DNA from: Aeromonas diversa CDC 2478-85
GTDB taxonomy: Bacteria; Pseudomonadota; Gammaproteobacteria; Enterobacterales; Aeromonadaceae
Reading direction: 5' to 3'
DNA length: 61,079 bases
Assembly: GCF_000819805.1 (NCBI RefSeq)
Contig: NZ_CDCE01000034.1
Coordinates: forward strand, 298,304 to 359,382
Made by a program: the position numbers and the translations under genes. This document shows, in pieces, positions 18,811-28,698 of this stretch. The stretch's first letter is position 1, and each line of letters opens with the position of its first letter. The notes beneath the pieces are model-generated. The model did no database searches and had not been told where the DNA came from. It was given only the letters and a program-made list of their open reading frames with translations.

Positions 18811-20811
18811 ATGAAATGGATTTTTACGCCGGCCATCCAACTGGGTAACCGGCTCTCTTTCAAATACAAGTTTCTGCTCTGGTCTTGCCTGATGCTGCTG
18901 CCGCTCGCCTATGGCATGACCAACCTGCTCGGCCGGCTCCAGACAGAGAGCGAGCTGGCGCGCACCGAGCTCTCGGCCGTGGCCCGCCTTGCCCCCCTGC
19001 CCGAAATAGAGTCGGCCCTGCTCGCCCATCGCAACCAGAGCAGCCAGCGTTTCTACGACAAGCCAGAGGTCAGCGCCGATCAGCTCGCCGCCGCCGCCCG
19101 CGCCGTGGATCAGGGGCTGGCCCGCTTTGGCGATCCGGGTAACGGTGCCTTTGCCTCCTTGCAGCAGGGGTGGCAAGAGCTCAAGGAGAGTCTGGCCAAC
19201 ATAGAGCCGCTGCAAAGCGATCTGCGCCACGATCGCCTGCTGGCCGATCTGCGCCGCCTCTACAAGAGTCTGGCGGCGGCCGGCAGCCTCACCCAGGATC
19301 CGTCCCTCGGTACCTACTACATGGTGATCTTGAGTACCGATCGCCTGCCCCAGCTGCGCGATCTGCTGGGACAGGTGCGCGATCGGGGCGGTGCCATCGC
19401 CGATTTCGGCCTGTTCCAGGCCGAAGGCTATGGCAGCCTGCGCTTTCGACTCGATCTGATCCAGGCCACCACCCGCGAGCTCGAAGAAGATCTCGCCCTG
19501 CTCTATCAGATGCAGCCTGCCTACCGGGACGCGCTGGGTGCCCAGACCGATGCCCTGCTCGACCAGGTGCACGCCGCCCTCGCGACGTTCGAGAGCAAGA
19601 TGATGAAGGATCAGCTGATCCAGCTCACCGCCAAGGAGGTGCTGGCGCTCGGCGACGGCCTCGACAAACAGATCGCCGCCCTCGAGCAGACGGTGCGCGA
19701 GCGGCTGGCAGAGGATCTGACCCAGCGTCTGGCGGCCAATCAGCACCTCTTCTGGTGGACCGTCGCCCCCCTGGTGCTGGTTCTGCTGCTCTATCTCTAC
19801 CTGATGACCGGCGCCTACCTCTCGCTGCGCGAGACGGTTGGCCGGGTACGCGGGGTGGCGGCCCGGGTCAACGCCCAGGATCTCAGCCAGCAGATCCCCG
19901 TGGTGGGTAGCGACGAGCTGGCGGCCATCAGCCGCGACTACAACGTCACCCTTGAGACCCTGCGTGCCCTGATGGCACAGGTGCGCGAGAGTGGCCTGGC
20001 GGTGGAGCAGAGCGCCAATGCCATCGAGGAGCAGACCCGCCACTCCCAGCAGGTGATCGCCGCCCAGCAGGGGGAGACCCATCAGGTGGCCACCGCCATC
20101 AAGGAGCTGGCGGCCACCTCCTGCGAGATGGCCAACAATGCCCAGCAGGCGGCCCGCATGACCGAGGAGACTCAGCAGGTGGTGGGCCAGGGAGAGCGGA
20201 TGCTGGGGCGCACCATGGTGAGCATCGAGCAGATCGACCGGCAGGTGGGCCAGGCAGCAGCCACCATCAACGAGCTCGACAACCGCTGCGAGCAGATAGG
20301 CAGCGTGATCGGGGTGATCCGCGGCATCGCCGATCAGACCAACCTGCTGGCCCTCAACGCCGCCATCGAGGCGGCCCGGGCCGGCGAGCAGGGACGCGGC
20401 TTTGCGGTGGTGGCCGACGAGGTGCGCTCCCTTGCCAATCGCACCCAGGCCTCGACCGTCGAGATCCAGCAGATGATCGAGCAGCTGCAACAGGGGGCTC
20501 GCGCCTCTGTCGAGACCATGGCGTCGGTCAGCGATCAGGCCGGCAGCGGCGTCTCCCTCACCCGCGAGGTGCAGCAGGCCTTCTCGGCCATCACCAGCAA
20601 GGTGGATCAGATGGTCGAGAGCAACACCGTCATCGCCAGCGCCATCGAGGAGCAGGGCGCCGTGGTCGGCGAGCTGGAGCGTAACGTGGTGCGCATCTCG
20701 GATGGCAGCGACGAGGCCCTGAGCGTGGCCAACGCGGCCCGCGATGGGGCCCGCCACATCCATCACCAGAGCGGCGAGCTCAAGGCCATGGTGGAGCGCT
20801 TCATCCTCTAG
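18811..20811 (+). CDS. Methyl-accepting chemotaxis protein
   Basis: 666-residue chemoreceptor. N-terminal transmembrane helix at about 23-42, a long all-helical periplasmic sensor (about 43-310), second membrane helix [20 protein letters not shown] (about 311-333), HAMP domain, and a cytoplasmic signalling domain with the conserved hairpin tip [20 protein letters not shown] and [16 protein letters not shown]. It lacks a C-terminal pentapeptide for CheR. The ligand cannot be read from the sensor. CAAGGAG precedes the ATG. A perfect FNR box 180 bases upstream suggests anaerobic control. Confidence 0.93.
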   Translation: MKWIFTPAIQLGNRLSFKYKFLLWSCLMLLPLAYGMTNLLGRLQTESELARTELSAVARLAPLPEIESALLAHRNQSSQRFYDKPEVSADQLAAAARAVDQGLARFGDPGNGAFASLQQGWQELKESLANIEPLQSDLRHDRLLADLRRLYKSLAAAGSLTQDPSLGTYYMVILSTDRLPQLRDLLGQVRDRGGAIADFGLFQAEGYGSLRFRLDLIQATTRELEEDLALLYQMQPAYRDALGAQTDALLDQVHAALATFESKMMKDQLIQLTAKEVLALGDGLDKQIAALEQTVRERLAEDLTQRLAANQHLFWWTVAPLVLVLLLYLYLMTGAYLSLRETVGRVRGVAARVNAQDLSQQIPVVGSDELAAISRDYNVTLETLRALMAQVRESGLAVEQSANAIEEQTRHSQQVIAAQQGETHQVATAIKELAATSCEMANNAQQAARMTEETQQVVGQGERMLGRTMVSIEQIDRQVGQAAATINELDNRCEQIGSVIGVIRGIADQTNLLALNAAIEAARAGEQGRGFAVVADEVRSLANRTQASTVEIQQMIEQLQQGARASVETMASVSDQAGSGVSLTREVQQAFSAITSKVDQMVESNTVIASAIEEQGAVVGELERNVVRISDGSDEALSVANAARDGARHIHHQSGELKAMVERFIL

Positions 20812-20933
20812 GGAAGGGCCATTGTTGGCATATGACAGATTTCCCTGCCAAGAGGGGGCGGTTTCTGCTAAGATCCGCCCCCTTTCATCGACAACGCGCC
20901 GGTTCACCCGGCACTACCACGGGGAGCAACACC

Positions 20934-21512
20934 ATGACCATCGAATCCACTCTGCTTGAGCGCGCCAACGGACAGTGCGAGCTGTGTTGTGCCCAGGAAG
21001 GGCTGAACCAGTACGCCATTCCCCACTCCCCGGTCCAGGATGCGGATCACAGCCTGGTGCTGTGCGCCACCTGTGAGGGGCAGATCAGCGCCCCCGATAC
21101 CCTGGAAGTCAACCACTGGCGCTGCCTGGGTGACTCCATGTGGAGCCAGGTTCCGGCGGTGCAGGTGATGGCCTGGCGCCAGCTCAAGACCCTGGCCGAT
21201 CGCGGCGAGGTGTGGGCACGTGACAACCTCGACATGCTCTATCTGGACGACGAGACCCGCGCTTGGGCCGAAGCCGGCCAGCAAGAGGCCGACGAGGATC
21301 AAGTGCCGACCGTCGACTCCAACGGTACTCGCCTTCAGGAGGGCGACTCGGTCACCCTGATCAAGGATCTCGACGTCAAGGGCGCCGGCTTCACCGCCAA
21401 GCGCGGCACCCTGGTCAAGAACATCCACCTCACCAACAACCCTCTGCACATCGAAGGCAAGGTCAACGGCATCCAGATCGTGCTGGTCGCCGCCTACCTG
21501 AAAAAGGCGTAA
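20934..21512 (+). CDS. YjdM (PhnA-domain) family protein, long form
   Basis: 192 residues. The N-terminal half has a zinc-ribbon-like pair of Cys-x-x-Cys motifs (GQCELCCAQ and LVLCATCEGQ) and NHWRCLGDSMWSQVPAVQVM; the C-terminal half is the PhnA/YjdM SH3-like domain (DSNGTRLQEGDSVTLIKDLD, VKGAGFTAKRGTLVKNIHLT, KVNGIQIVLVAAYLKK). Despite the PhnA name, the family is not phosphonoacetate hydrolase; its role is unknown. The frame continues upstream, but a GGGGAG ribosome site precedes Met 20934. A GC hairpin follows the stop. Confidence 0.85.
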   Translation: MTIESTLLERANGQCELCCAQEGLNQYAIPHSPVQDADHSLVLCATCEGQISAPDTLEVNHWRCLGDSMWSQVPAVQVMAWRQLKTLADRGEVWARDNLDMLYLDDETRAWAEAGQQEADEDQVPTVDSNGTRLQEGDSVTLIKDLDVKGAGFTAKRGTLVKNIHLTNNPLHIEGKVNGIQIVLVAAYLKKA

Positions 21513-21517
21513 TGCCG

Positions 21518-21534
21518 GGGCGGCTTCGCCGCCC
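21518..21534 (+). terminator. Hairpin after yjdM-like gene
   Basis: GGGCGGC-TTC-GCCGCCC followed by a C/T-rich stretch, five bases after the stop codon. Confidence 0.55.
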
Positions 21535-21632
21535 ATCTCTCTCCTCCCCTTCTATACTTCTAGTCAGGCGCATCGCAGCGGATATTGATGTCCGCTGCGC
21601 TGCACTTTGTCTTCTTTCAGGGAGGAGAGCAG

Positions 21633-22982
21633 ATGAACCACCCACTTTCTTTGGCACTGCTGCTGGCGATCACCAGTGCAGCCGCCCAGGCCGCCCCCGA
21701 GCCACGGGTGCTGGCCGGACTCAAAGCCGGTGTCCCCCATGTGGCCGACGAGCTGCTGGTGCAGTATCAGACCGGCACTTCGGCCAACCGCAAGATGAGC
21801 CTGCTCAAGGGCATGGGCGCCAGTCGCCTGGAGACGGTGCGCGCCGCCGCCCCCGGCCAGGGTGAGCTGCAGCGGGTGCGCATTCCCGCAGGCCAGAGCC
21901 TGCAAAGCGCCCTGAGCCAGCTCGCCGCCGCTCCCGACGTCGAGTTTGTCGAGCCCAACTGGATTTACCAACACAGCGATGCCGCAGACGATACCTACTA
22001 CATGAGTGGGAGCCTCTGGGGCATGTATGGGTCTGCGACGTCCCCCGCCAACGCCTGGGGCAGCCGCGCCGGCGAGGCGTGGAATGGGGGGAGTACCGAC
22101 TGTAGCAACGTGGTGGTGGGGATCATCGACGAGGGGTACATGTACACTCACGAGGATCTCGCCGCCAATGCCTACCAGAATCCCGGCGAGATAGCCGGCA
22201 ACGGCATCGATGACGACCACAACGGCTATGTGGACGACGTTTACGGCTGGGATTTCGACGGCAACAACAACAGCGTCTTCGACGGTGTCAATGACGATCA
22301 CGGCACCCATGTGGCCGGCACCATAGGGGGGGTCGGCGGCAACGGTATCGGGGTCGCCGGCGTCTGCTGGCACGTGCGCCTGATGGACGCCAAGTTCCTC
22401 GGCAATCGCGGCGGCACCACGGCCAACGCCATCAAGGCGGTCGACTACTTCACCGAACTCAAGAAAAAGGGGCTCAACCTCATCGCCACCAGCAACAGCT
22501 GGGGGGGCGGTGGCTTCTCCAAGGGACTGCAAGATGCCATAGAGAGGGCCAACAGTGCGGGGATCCTCTTTATCGCCGCCGCCGGCAACAGCACCCTGGA
22601 CTGCGACACGGCCTCAAACTGTTATCCGGCTGAATACCCGAATGCTAACCTCATCGCCGTCGCCTCCATCACCAGCAGCGGCGCCATGAGCTCGTTTTCC
22701 AACTTCGGTGCCAACACCATCGACCTCTGCGCGCCGGGATCAAACATAGTCTCTACCGTGCCCAAGAGCGTCAAGCGCCGGATAGTATCGGGTTATGCCA
22801 GCTATAGCGGCACCTCCATGGCCACCCCCCACGTGAGCGGCGCCGCGGCCCTCTACAAGGCATATCATCCACTGGCCACCCATCTTCAAGTGAAAGCCGC
22901 ACTGCTCGATAGCGCCACCCCGACCGCCGCCTGTAACGGCAAGGTGAGCAGCAACGGCCGCCTCAACGTCAGCGGCTTCTGA
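21633..22982 (+). CDS. Secreted subtilisin-family (S8) serine protease
   Basis: 449-residue exported protease. Signal peptide 1-20 (MNHPLSLALLLAITSAAAQA); an I9-like propeptide (about 35-113, ADELLVQYQTG to VEFVEPNWIYQ); then the catalytic domain: Asp166 in VVGIIDEGY, His223 in DDHGTHVAGTIGG, oxyanion Asn319 in AAAGNS, Ser395 in SGTSMATPHVSGAAALYKA. The Asp motif is IIDEGY rather than the common IDTG. No C-terminal P-domain or extra module, so a minimal thermitase-like extracellular protease. GGAGGAGAG lies before the ATG. Followed by a terminator shared with ppsA. Confidence 0.92.
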   Translation: MNHPLSLALLLAITSAAAQAAPEPRVLAGLKAGVPHVADELLVQYQTGTSANRKMSLLKGMGASRLETVRAAAPGQGELQRVRIPAGQSLQSALSQLAAAPDVEFVEPNWIYQHSDAADDTYYMSGSLWGMYGSATSPANAWGSRAGEAWNGGSTDCSNVVVGIIDEGYMYTHEDLAANAYQNPGEIAGNGIDDDHNGYVDDVYGWDFDGNNNSVFDGVNDDHGTHVAGTIGGVGGNGIGVAGVCWHVRLMDAKFLGNRGGTTANAIKAVDYFTELKKKGLNLIATSNSWGGGGFSKGLQDAIERANSAGILFIAAAGNSTLDCDTASNCYPAEYPNANLIAVASITSSGAMSSFSNFGANTIDLCAPGSNIVSTVPKSVKRRIVSGYASYSGTSMATPHVSGAAALYKAYHPLATHLQVKAALLDSATPTAACNGKVSSNGRLNVSGF

Positions 22983-22996
22983 TCGCTCATCAATAG

Positions 22997-23028
22997 AGAG
23001 GGCCCCGCAACGGCGGGGCCCTCTTCTT
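22997..23028. terminator. Terminator between protease gene and ppsA
   Basis: AGAGGGCCCCGC (22997-23008), loop AACG, GCGGGGCCCTCT (23013-23024), then TCTT. The position suits both convergent genes. Confidence 0.8.
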
Positions 23029-23045
23029 ATGCCTAACCCTTGGCA

Positions 23046-25418
23046 TCAGACCGGGTGGTTCTCGGCCAGATAGAGCCAGGTGTTGACGACGGTGTCGGGG
23101 TTGAGGGAGAGCGAATCTATCCCCTCCTCGAGCAGCCAGGCGGCAAAGTCCGCGTGATCAGAGGGGCCCTGACCGCAGATCCCCACGTACTTACCGGAGC
23201 GGCGGGCCGCCTTGATCGCCATGGAGAGCAGTGCCTTGACCGCATCGTTACGCTCATCAAACAGCTCGGCGATGATCCCGGAATCCCGATCCAGTCCCAG
23301 GGTGAGCTGGGTCATGTCGTTCGAGCCTATCGAGAAGCCATCCACGTGCTGGAGGAACTGATCCGCCAGCAGGGCGTTGCTCGGGATCTCGCACATCATG
23401 ATCACCTTGAGGCCCCGCTCGCCACGGCGCAGACCGTTCTCGGCCAGGATCTCGTTGACCCTCACTATCTCGCCCACGGTGCGCACGAAGGGGATCATCA
23501 CCTCGACGTTGGTCAGCCCCATCACATCGCGTACCCGCTTGATGGCCTCGCACTCGAGGGCGAAGCAGGGGCGGAAGCTCTCGTCGATGTAGCGCGATGC
23601 ACCACGAAAACCGATCATGGGGTTCTCTTCGTGCGGCTCATAGGCGCTCCCCCCCACCAGGTTGGCGTACTCGTTGGACTTGAAGTCCGACATCCGCACT
23701 ATGACCCGCTCCGGCCAGAAGGCGGCGGCCAGGGTGGCGATCCCCTCGGTCAGCTTGGCCACATAGAACTCGCGCGGGCTCTCGTAACCGGCCATCATGG
23801 GGCGAATGGTCCCCTGCAACTCGGGGCTCAGGGCGTCAAACTCGAGCAACGCCTTGGGGTGTACGCCTATCATGCGGTTGATGATGAACTCCAGACGCGC
23901 CAACCCCACCCCGGCATGGGGTAGCTGGGCAAAGTCGAAGGCTCTGTCCGGGTTACCCACGTTCATCATGATCTTGACCGGCAGTCGCGGCATGTTGCCC
24001 ACCTGGGTCACCGCCACCTCGAAGTCGAGCTCTCCCTCGTAGATAAAGCCGGTATCCCCTTCGGCGCAAGAGACGGTCACCCGCTGGCCATCGCCGATGC
24101 GCGAGGTGGCATCGCCACACCCGACCACAGCCGGAATGCCGAGCTCACGGGCGATGATGGCGGCGTGGCAGGTGCGCCCACCCCGGTTGGTGACGATGGC
24201 CGAGGCCCGTTTCATGATGGGCTCCCAGTCCGGATCCGTCATGTCGGTGACCAGCACGTCCCCCGGCTGGACCAGATCCATGTCGCGAATGGAGTTCACC
24301 ACCTTGGCCGGGCCACGACCAATCTTGTGGCCGATGGCGCGCCCTTCGGCGATGACGCTGCCCGACTGCTTGAGGGCGAAACGCTCCAGGGTGTTGGCTT
24401 CCTGGCGGCTGCGTACCGTCTCGGGACGCGCCTGCACTATGTAGAGCCGGCCATCCTGACCATCCTTGGCCCACTCGATGTCCATCGGGCGGCCATAGTG
24501 GCGCTCGATGATGAGGGCCTGGCGGGCCAGCTCCATCACCTCTTCGTCGGTGATACAGAAGCGGCCACGCTCCTGCTCGTCGGTGTCGAGGGTCTGCACC
24601 TGACGCCCATGCTCCTCGTCGGCGGAGTAGGTCATCTTGATAAGCTTGGAGCCCAGCGTCTTGCGCACCACGGCGGGGCGACCGGCCTTGAGGGTCGGCT
24701 TGTGGACGTAGAACTCGTCCGGGTTGACGGCGCCCTGCACCACCATCTCGCCCAGACCGTAGGAGCCGGTGATGAAGACCACGTCCTGGAAACCGGACTC
24801 GGTATCCAGGGTGAACATGACGCCGGAGGAGGAGAGATCCGAGCGCACCATGCGCTGCACCCCGGCCGAGAGGGCGACCCCCTTGTGGTCATAGCCCTGA
24901 TGCACCCGATAGGAGATGGCCCTGTCATTGAAGAGTGACGCAAAGACATGCTTGATGGCGGTGAGCACGGCGTCGATACCGCGCACGTTGAGGAAGGTCT
25001 CCTGCTGGCCGGCGAAGGAGGCATCGGGCATGTCCTCGGCGGTGGCCGACGAGCGCACCGCAAAGGAGGCCTCCCCCTCGGCCAGCTTGGCATAAGCCAA
25101 GCGGATCGCCTGCTCCAGTGCCGGCTGCAGCGGCGCGGCCACCACCCAGTCGCGGATCTGCTGGCCCGCGCGGGCCAGGGCGGCCACATCGTCCACATTC
25201 AGGCTGTCGAGCAGATCGTGGATCCTGTGGTTGAGACCGCTCTCCTCGAGAAACTGGTTAAACGCAAACGCCGTGGTGGCAAAGCCCCCGGGTACCGAGA
25301 CGCCCGCCTCGGAGAGGTTGCTTATCATCTCTCCAAGCGAAGCATTCTTGCCGCCGACCCGATCCACATCCTGCATACCGAGCTGCTCGTACCAGAGTAC
25401 GTACTGTTGCACTTGCAT
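23046..25418 (-). CDS. ppsA: Phosphoenolpyruvate synthase
   Basis: 790-residue enzyme converting pyruvate, ATP and water to PEP, AMP and phosphate (gluconeogenesis). N-terminal ATP-grasp domain ([34 protein letters not shown]), swivelling phosphohistidine domain ([20 protein letters not shown]), and C-terminal PEP/pyruvate barrel ([33 protein letters not shown]). Length matches E. coli PpsA (792). Divergent from ppsR, its regulatory kinase/phosphorylase; a LacI/Cra-type palindrome lies between them. Confidence 0.97.
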   Translation of the reverse strand: MQVQQYVLWYEQLGMQDVDRVGGKNASLGEMISNLSEAGVSVPGGFATTAFAFNQFLEESGLNHRIHDLLDSLNVDDVAALARAGQQIRDWVVAAPLQPALEQAIRLAYAKLAEGEASFAVRSSATAEDMPDASFAGQQETFLNVRGIDAVLTAIKHVFASLFNDRAISYRVHQGYDHKGVALSAGVQRMVRSDLSSSGVMFTLDTESGFQDVVFITGSYGLGEMVVQGAVNPDEFYVHKPTLKAGRPAVVRKTLGSKLIKMTYSADEEHGRQVQTLDTDEQERGRFCITDEEVMELARQALIIERHYGRPMDIEWAKDGQDGRLYIVQARPETVRSRQEANTLERFALKQSGSVIAEGRAIGHKIGRGPAKVVNSIRDMDLVQPGDVLVTDMTDPDWEPIMKRASAIVTNRGGRTCHAAIIARELGIPAVVGCGDATSRIGDGQRVTVSCAEGDTGFIYEGELDFEVAVTQVGNMPRLPVKIMMNVGNPDRAFDFAQLPHAGVGLARLEFIINRMIGVHPKALLEFDALSPELQGTIRPMMAGYESPREFYVAKLTEGIATLAAAFWPERVIVRMSDFKSNEYANLVGGSAYEPHEENPMIGFRGASRYIDESFRPCFALECEAIKRVRDVMGLTNVEVMIPFVRTVGEIVRVNEILAENGLRRGERGLKVIMMCEIPSNALLADQFLQHVDGFSIGSNDMTQLTLGLDRDSGIIAELFDERNDAVKALLSMAIKAARRSGKYVGICGQGPSDHADFAAWLLEEGIDSLSLNPDTVVNTWLYLAENHPV

Positions 25419-25486
25419 GTCTCCTTGTTGGTGAGCGAGGCGTGATTCCCCGCCCTTTGCGTTATTATTGCAGCCAACCGCAGCAA

Positions 25487-25498
25487 GAAAACGTTTTC
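25487..25498. promoter_or_regulatory. Cra/LacI-type palindrome upstream of ppsA
   Basis: GAAAACGTTTTC is a perfect 12-bp palindrome with the central CG typical of LacI-family operators and close to the Cra (FruR) core TGAAACGTTTCA. It sits 69-80 bases upstream of the ppsA start. Cra activates ppsA in E. coli; that it does so here is inference. Confidence 0.45.
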
Positions 25499-25686
25499 CT
25501 GCTCACTTCAAAAAAATCCCCTGAGGATGGGGATGGCGGTTGTGCGAAGCCATTTTACAATAGCGAACAAAAAAATAACGACTCCGGTTTGTCGTCACCA
25601 TCACAAGTTGAATGCGGCAGACCGGTTGACAATCTGTCTTGGTATCCCACGAAACTTTATTCGTTTCCCATAGAAAGGAGTCGCCC

Positions 25687-26499
25687 TTGCGCACCGTCTT
25701 CTACGTCTCCGACGGCACCGCCATCACGGCCGAGGTCTTCGGCCACGCCGTCTTGAGCCAGTTTCCCCTCCCCTTCGAGCAGGTAACCATCCCCTTCGTC
25801 GAGACCCGGGAGAAGGCGCATCAGGTGCGCCAACGGATCGACGACTGCTTTGCCCACACCGGGGTTCGCCCTCTGCTGTTTCACACCATAGTGGACCCCG
25901 ACGTGCGCGAGGAGGTGCTGCGCGCCAACGCCACTGCCCACGACTTTCTCAACACCTTCGTCGCCCCCCTCGAGAGCGAGCTGGGGGTCAAGGCCGAGCC
26001 CAGGGTCCACCGCACCCACGGCATGGAGAATCGCAAGCTCTACGACGATCGCATCGAAGCAGTCAACTTCGCCCTGGCCAACGACGATGGCATCTCGACC
26101 CGAGAGTATGACGAGGCCGATATCATCCTCATCGGCGTCTCCCGCTGCGGCAAGACCCCCACCAGCCTCTACCTGGCCCTGCAATTTGGTCTGCGTGCCG
26201 CCAATTACCCCTTTATCGAGCAGGACATGGGGATGCTCGAATTGCCTGCCCCCCTCAAGGCCAATCGCCACAAGCTGTTCGGGCTGACCATAGACCCCAA
26301 GCGGCTGCACGAGATCCGTAACCAGCGGCGTGCCAACAGCCGCTACGCCGCCCTGGAGCAGTGCCAACAGGAGCTATCCCGGGTCGAGCGGCTGTTTCGC
26401 CAGGAGGCTATCCACTATCTCGACACCACCTCCCACTCGGTCGAGGAGATCTGCGCCAAGATCCTGGAGGCCACCGGACTGCGCCGTCAGCTCTATTAA
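25687..26499 (+). CDS. ppsR: PEP synthase regulatory protein (bifunctional kinase/pyrophosphorylase)
   Basis: 270-residue DUF299 protein that inactivates PEP synthase by ADP-dependent phosphorylation and reactivates it by phosphate-dependent removal. It opens [20 protein letters not shown] and has the P-loop-like [18 protein letters not shown] and the C-terminal [20 protein letters not shown]. Start is TTG, with AAAGGAG six bases upstream; the ATG at 25639 lacks a ribosome site and conserved sequence. A TTGACA at 25627-25632 is a possible -35. Adjacent and divergent to its target ppsA. Confidence 0.95.
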   Translation: MRTVFYVSDGTAITAEVFGHAVLSQFPLPFEQVTIPFVETREKAHQVRQRIDDCFAHTGVRPLLFHTIVDPDVREEVLRANATAHDFLNTFVAPLESELGVKAEPRVHRTHGMENRKLYDDRIEAVNFALANDDGISTREYDEADIILIGVSRCGKTPTSLYLALQFGLRAANYPFIEQDMGMLELPAPLKANRHKLFGLTIDPKRLHEIRNQRRANSRYAALEQCQQELSRVERLFRQEAIHYLDTTSHSVEEICAKILEATGLRRQLY

Positions 26500-26548
26500 G
26501 GGCATAAAAAAGATGATGAGGGTGCACGATGGCGCTGCTCACAAGAAA

Positions 26549-26579
26549 AAAGAAGCCGCCCGAAATAGGCGGCTTCTTT
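26549..26579. terminator. Bidirectional terminator
   Basis: AAAGAAGCCGCC (26549-26560), loop CGAAATA, GGCGGCTTCTTT (26568-26579); serves ppsR (+) and the small membrane gene at 26615 (-). Confidence 0.88.
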
Positions 26580-26614
26580 GCATCTGTTTGCATCCGGTCT
26601 CTCGGACCAGCCCC

Positions 26615-26953
26615 CTAGCGAGTGAGCTCAGGGTTATTCAGCAGCCGAGCATAGAAGGCGAGCAGTCCGTAGCGCCGGCGCACACGCTCTGCCAACCAGG
26701 CACCGGCAAGGCTACCCGCTGCGCCTGCCACCAGTAACAGCCAGGGCCAGTAGTGCAGCCAGGCGATCTGCCCCAGCCAGAGCCAGCCCAGCGAGAGCGT
26801 CAGGGCCAGGATGAGCAGCAGGGGGCTGGCCGCAATGGTCAGCCAGAGGGTTATCTGCAGAGTGCAGGCCCCCGCCCCCACCAGCCCGCCATCCTGAGCG
26901 TCGGGTTTGAGTAACAACGTCACGACTCCTGAGCCAAAACCCTCAAAAACCAC
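26615..26953 (-). CDS. Small two-helix membrane protein, unknown
   Basis: 112 residues. Two hydrophobic helices: ITLWLTIAASPLLLILALTL (about 34-55) and WPWLLLVAGAAGSLAGAWLA (about 69-88), then a basic tail (ERVRRRYGLLAFYARLLNNP). No family recognised. The N-terminus is weakly supported and the true start could be one of the internal codons. It ends against a shared terminator, which supports transcription in this direction. Confidence 0.55.
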   Translation of the reverse strand: MVFEGFGSGVVTLLLKPDAQDGGLVGAGACTLQITLWLTIAASPLLLILALTLSLGWLWLGQIAWLHYWPWLLLVAGAAGSLAGAWLAERVRRRYGLLAFYARLLNNPELTR

Positions 26954-27236
26954 AAACGACGCGACAGGTCAACCGAACAAACACCGATAGCGCATAAATC
27001 ATCCGGCCACTAAAAAACGATCTCATTACGATCACAAAATCGCAGCAATACGGATAAAACACGACCAATCGAGATGAAAGTGGGTGCATCCATGGCGCTT
27101 TATCATTATTCTTTCGTCGTTACCACAAAACACAAAAGACCATAAAAAAGGCAGCGTAACGAAATAAATACGGATTTCGTCAGGTTTTTGCCACCAATCA
27201 CCTGCACAGAGACAACAGCGACGTTAAGGAAAAACC
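26954..27236. promoter_or_regulatory. AT-rich aroP leader/promoter region
   Basis: 283 bases between the small membrane gene and aroP. It holds an in-frame short ORF (ATG at 27092, or 27074, to TAA 27145; MALYHYSFVVTTKHKRP from the later start) and an inverted repeat ACGAAAT/ATTTCGT (27159-27180) followed by CAGGTTTTTG, a weak terminator-like element. No TyrR box (TGTAAA-N6-TTTACA) was found. Confidence 0.4.
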
Positions 27237-28613
27237 ATGGATTTGACACAAGAGGGCGGAGAGCTCAAACGGGGCCTTAAAAATCGCCATATCCAGCTGA
27301 TTGCGCTGGGTGGGGCCATAGGCACCGGCCTGTTTCTCGGTATCGCCGATACCATCAAGATGGCGGGGCCAGCGGTGCTGCTGGGCTATGCCATTGGCGG
27401 CTTTATCGCGTTTCTCATCATGCGCCAGCTCGGTGAGATGGTGGTGGAAGAGCCGGTTGCCGGCTCCTTCAGCCACTTTGCTTACAAGTACTGGGGGGAT
27501 TTCGCCGGTTTTGCCTCCGGCTGGAACTACTGGGTGCTCTATGTGCTGGTGAGCATGGCCGAACTGACCGCGGTCGGCATCTATGTGCAGTACTGGTGGC
27601 CGGAGATCCCGACCTGGATGTCGGCCGCCTTCTTCTTCGTGCTTATCAACGCCATCAACCTCTCCAACGTCAAGGCCTTCGGCGAGATGGAGTTCTGGTT
27701 TGCCATCATCAAGGTAGTGGCCATCCTCGGCATGATCGGCTTCGGTGGCTGGATGCTGATCTCCGGCAGTGGTGGCCCCGAGGCATCGGTCAGCAACCTG
27801 TGGGCTCAGGGTGGTTTCTTCCCCAACGGGGTCAGCGGTCTGGTGATGGCCATGGCCTTCATCATGTTCTCGTTTGGCGGTCTGGAGCTGGTGGGGATCA
27901 CCGCAGCCGAGGCCGACAACCCGGAGAAGAGCATTCCGCGCGCCACCAATCAGGTGATCTATCGCATCCTCATCTTCTACATCGGCGCCCTGACCGTGCT
28001 GCTCTCCCTCTACCCCTGGGGCAAGGTGAGCGAGGGGGGCAGTCCGTTCGTGATGATCTTCCACGCTCTGGACAGCAACCTGGTGGCCAACGTGCTCAAC
28101 CTGGTGGTGCTGACCGCAGCCCTCTCCGTCTATAACAGCTGCGTCTACTGCAACAGCCGCATGCTGTTCGGTCTGGCCAAACAGGGCAATGGCCCCAAGG
28201 CGCTGCTCAAGACCAATCGGCGCGGCGTTCCCCTGGTCGCCATCTCGGTCTCGGCCGCGGCCACCTTGCTGTGCGTGCTCATCAACTACCTGATGCCGGG
28301 TCAGGCCTTTGGTCTGCTGATGGCGCTGGTGGTCTCGGCGCTGGTGATCAACTGGGCCATGATCAGCCTGGCCCACCTGAAGTTTCGCCGTCAGAAGGCC
28401 GCCGAAGGGGTCACCACCCGCTTCCAGGCACTCTGGTACCCGCTGGGTAACTACCTCTGCCTCGCCTTCATGGCTGGCATCCTGGTCATCATGTACCTGA
28501 CCGAAGGGACCCGCATCTCGGTGGAGCTGATCCCGGCCTGGCTGGTGGTACTGGCCGTCGGTTACCAGCTCAAGCGGCGGGGATCCCGCCAGACCCAGGC
28601 CGCCCAAGCCTGA
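27237..28613 (+). CDS. aroP: Aromatic amino acid permease AroP
   Basis: 458-residue APC-superfamily permease with twelve membrane helices. It is nearly word-for-word AroP/PheP-like: LKRGLKNRHIQLIALGGAIG, FIAFLIMRQLGEMVVEEPVA, AGSFSHFAYKYWG, FSFGGLELVGITAAEADNPE, NSCVYCNSRMLFGLAKQGN. It imports Phe, Tyr and Trp with protons across the inner membrane. Long 5' region with a possible short leader ORF. A strong terminator follows. A second likely aromatic-amino-acid transporter (NSS type) is encoded at 52166-53479 in this window. Confidence 0.93.
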   Translation: MDLTQEGGELKRGLKNRHIQLIALGGAIGTGLFLGIADTIKMAGPAVLLGYAIGGFIAFLIMRQLGEMVVEEPVAGSFSHFAYKYWGDFAGFASGWNYWVLYVLVSMAELTAVGIYVQYWWPEIPTWMSAAFFFVLINAINLSNVKAFGEMEFWFAIIKVVAILGMIGFGGWMLISGSGGPEASVSNLWAQGGFFPNGVSGLVMAMAFIMFSFGGLELVGITAAEADNPEKSIPRATNQVIYRILIFYIGALTVLLSLYPWGKVSEGGSPFVMIFHALDSNLVANVLNLVVLTAALSVYNSCVYCNSRMLFGLAKQGNGPKALLKTNRRGVPLVAISVSAAATLLCVLINYLMPGQAFGLLMALVVSALVINWAMISLAHLKFRRQKAAEGVTTRFQALWYPLGNYLCLAFMAGILVIMYLTEGTRISVELIPAWLVVLAVGYQLKRRGSRQTQAAQA

Positions 28614-28618
28614 CCTCC

Positions 28619-28644
28619 AAACCGGCCGAACGGCCGGTTTTTTT
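28619..28644 (+). terminator. aroP terminator
   Basis: AAACCGGCCG (28619-28628), AA, CGGCCGGTTT (28631-28640), then a T run. Confidence 0.9.
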
Positions 28645-28653
28645 ATTCCCGAG

Positions 28654-28682
28654 CATAAAAAAACCCGGCCAGGCCGGGTTAA
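28654..28682 (-). terminator. Terminator of the TDT-family exporter gene
   Basis: AACCCGGCC/GGCCGGGTT around one A (28662-28680); on the minus strand followed by seven T. Seventeen bases after the exporter stop. Confidence 0.85.
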
Positions 28683-28698
28683 AAGGACGTCGCTATCG

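Noticed and set aside
26954..27236. TyrR box upstream of aroP.
   Set aside because: No TGTAAA-N6-TTTACA-like element; only an unrelated ACGAAAT inverted repeat.
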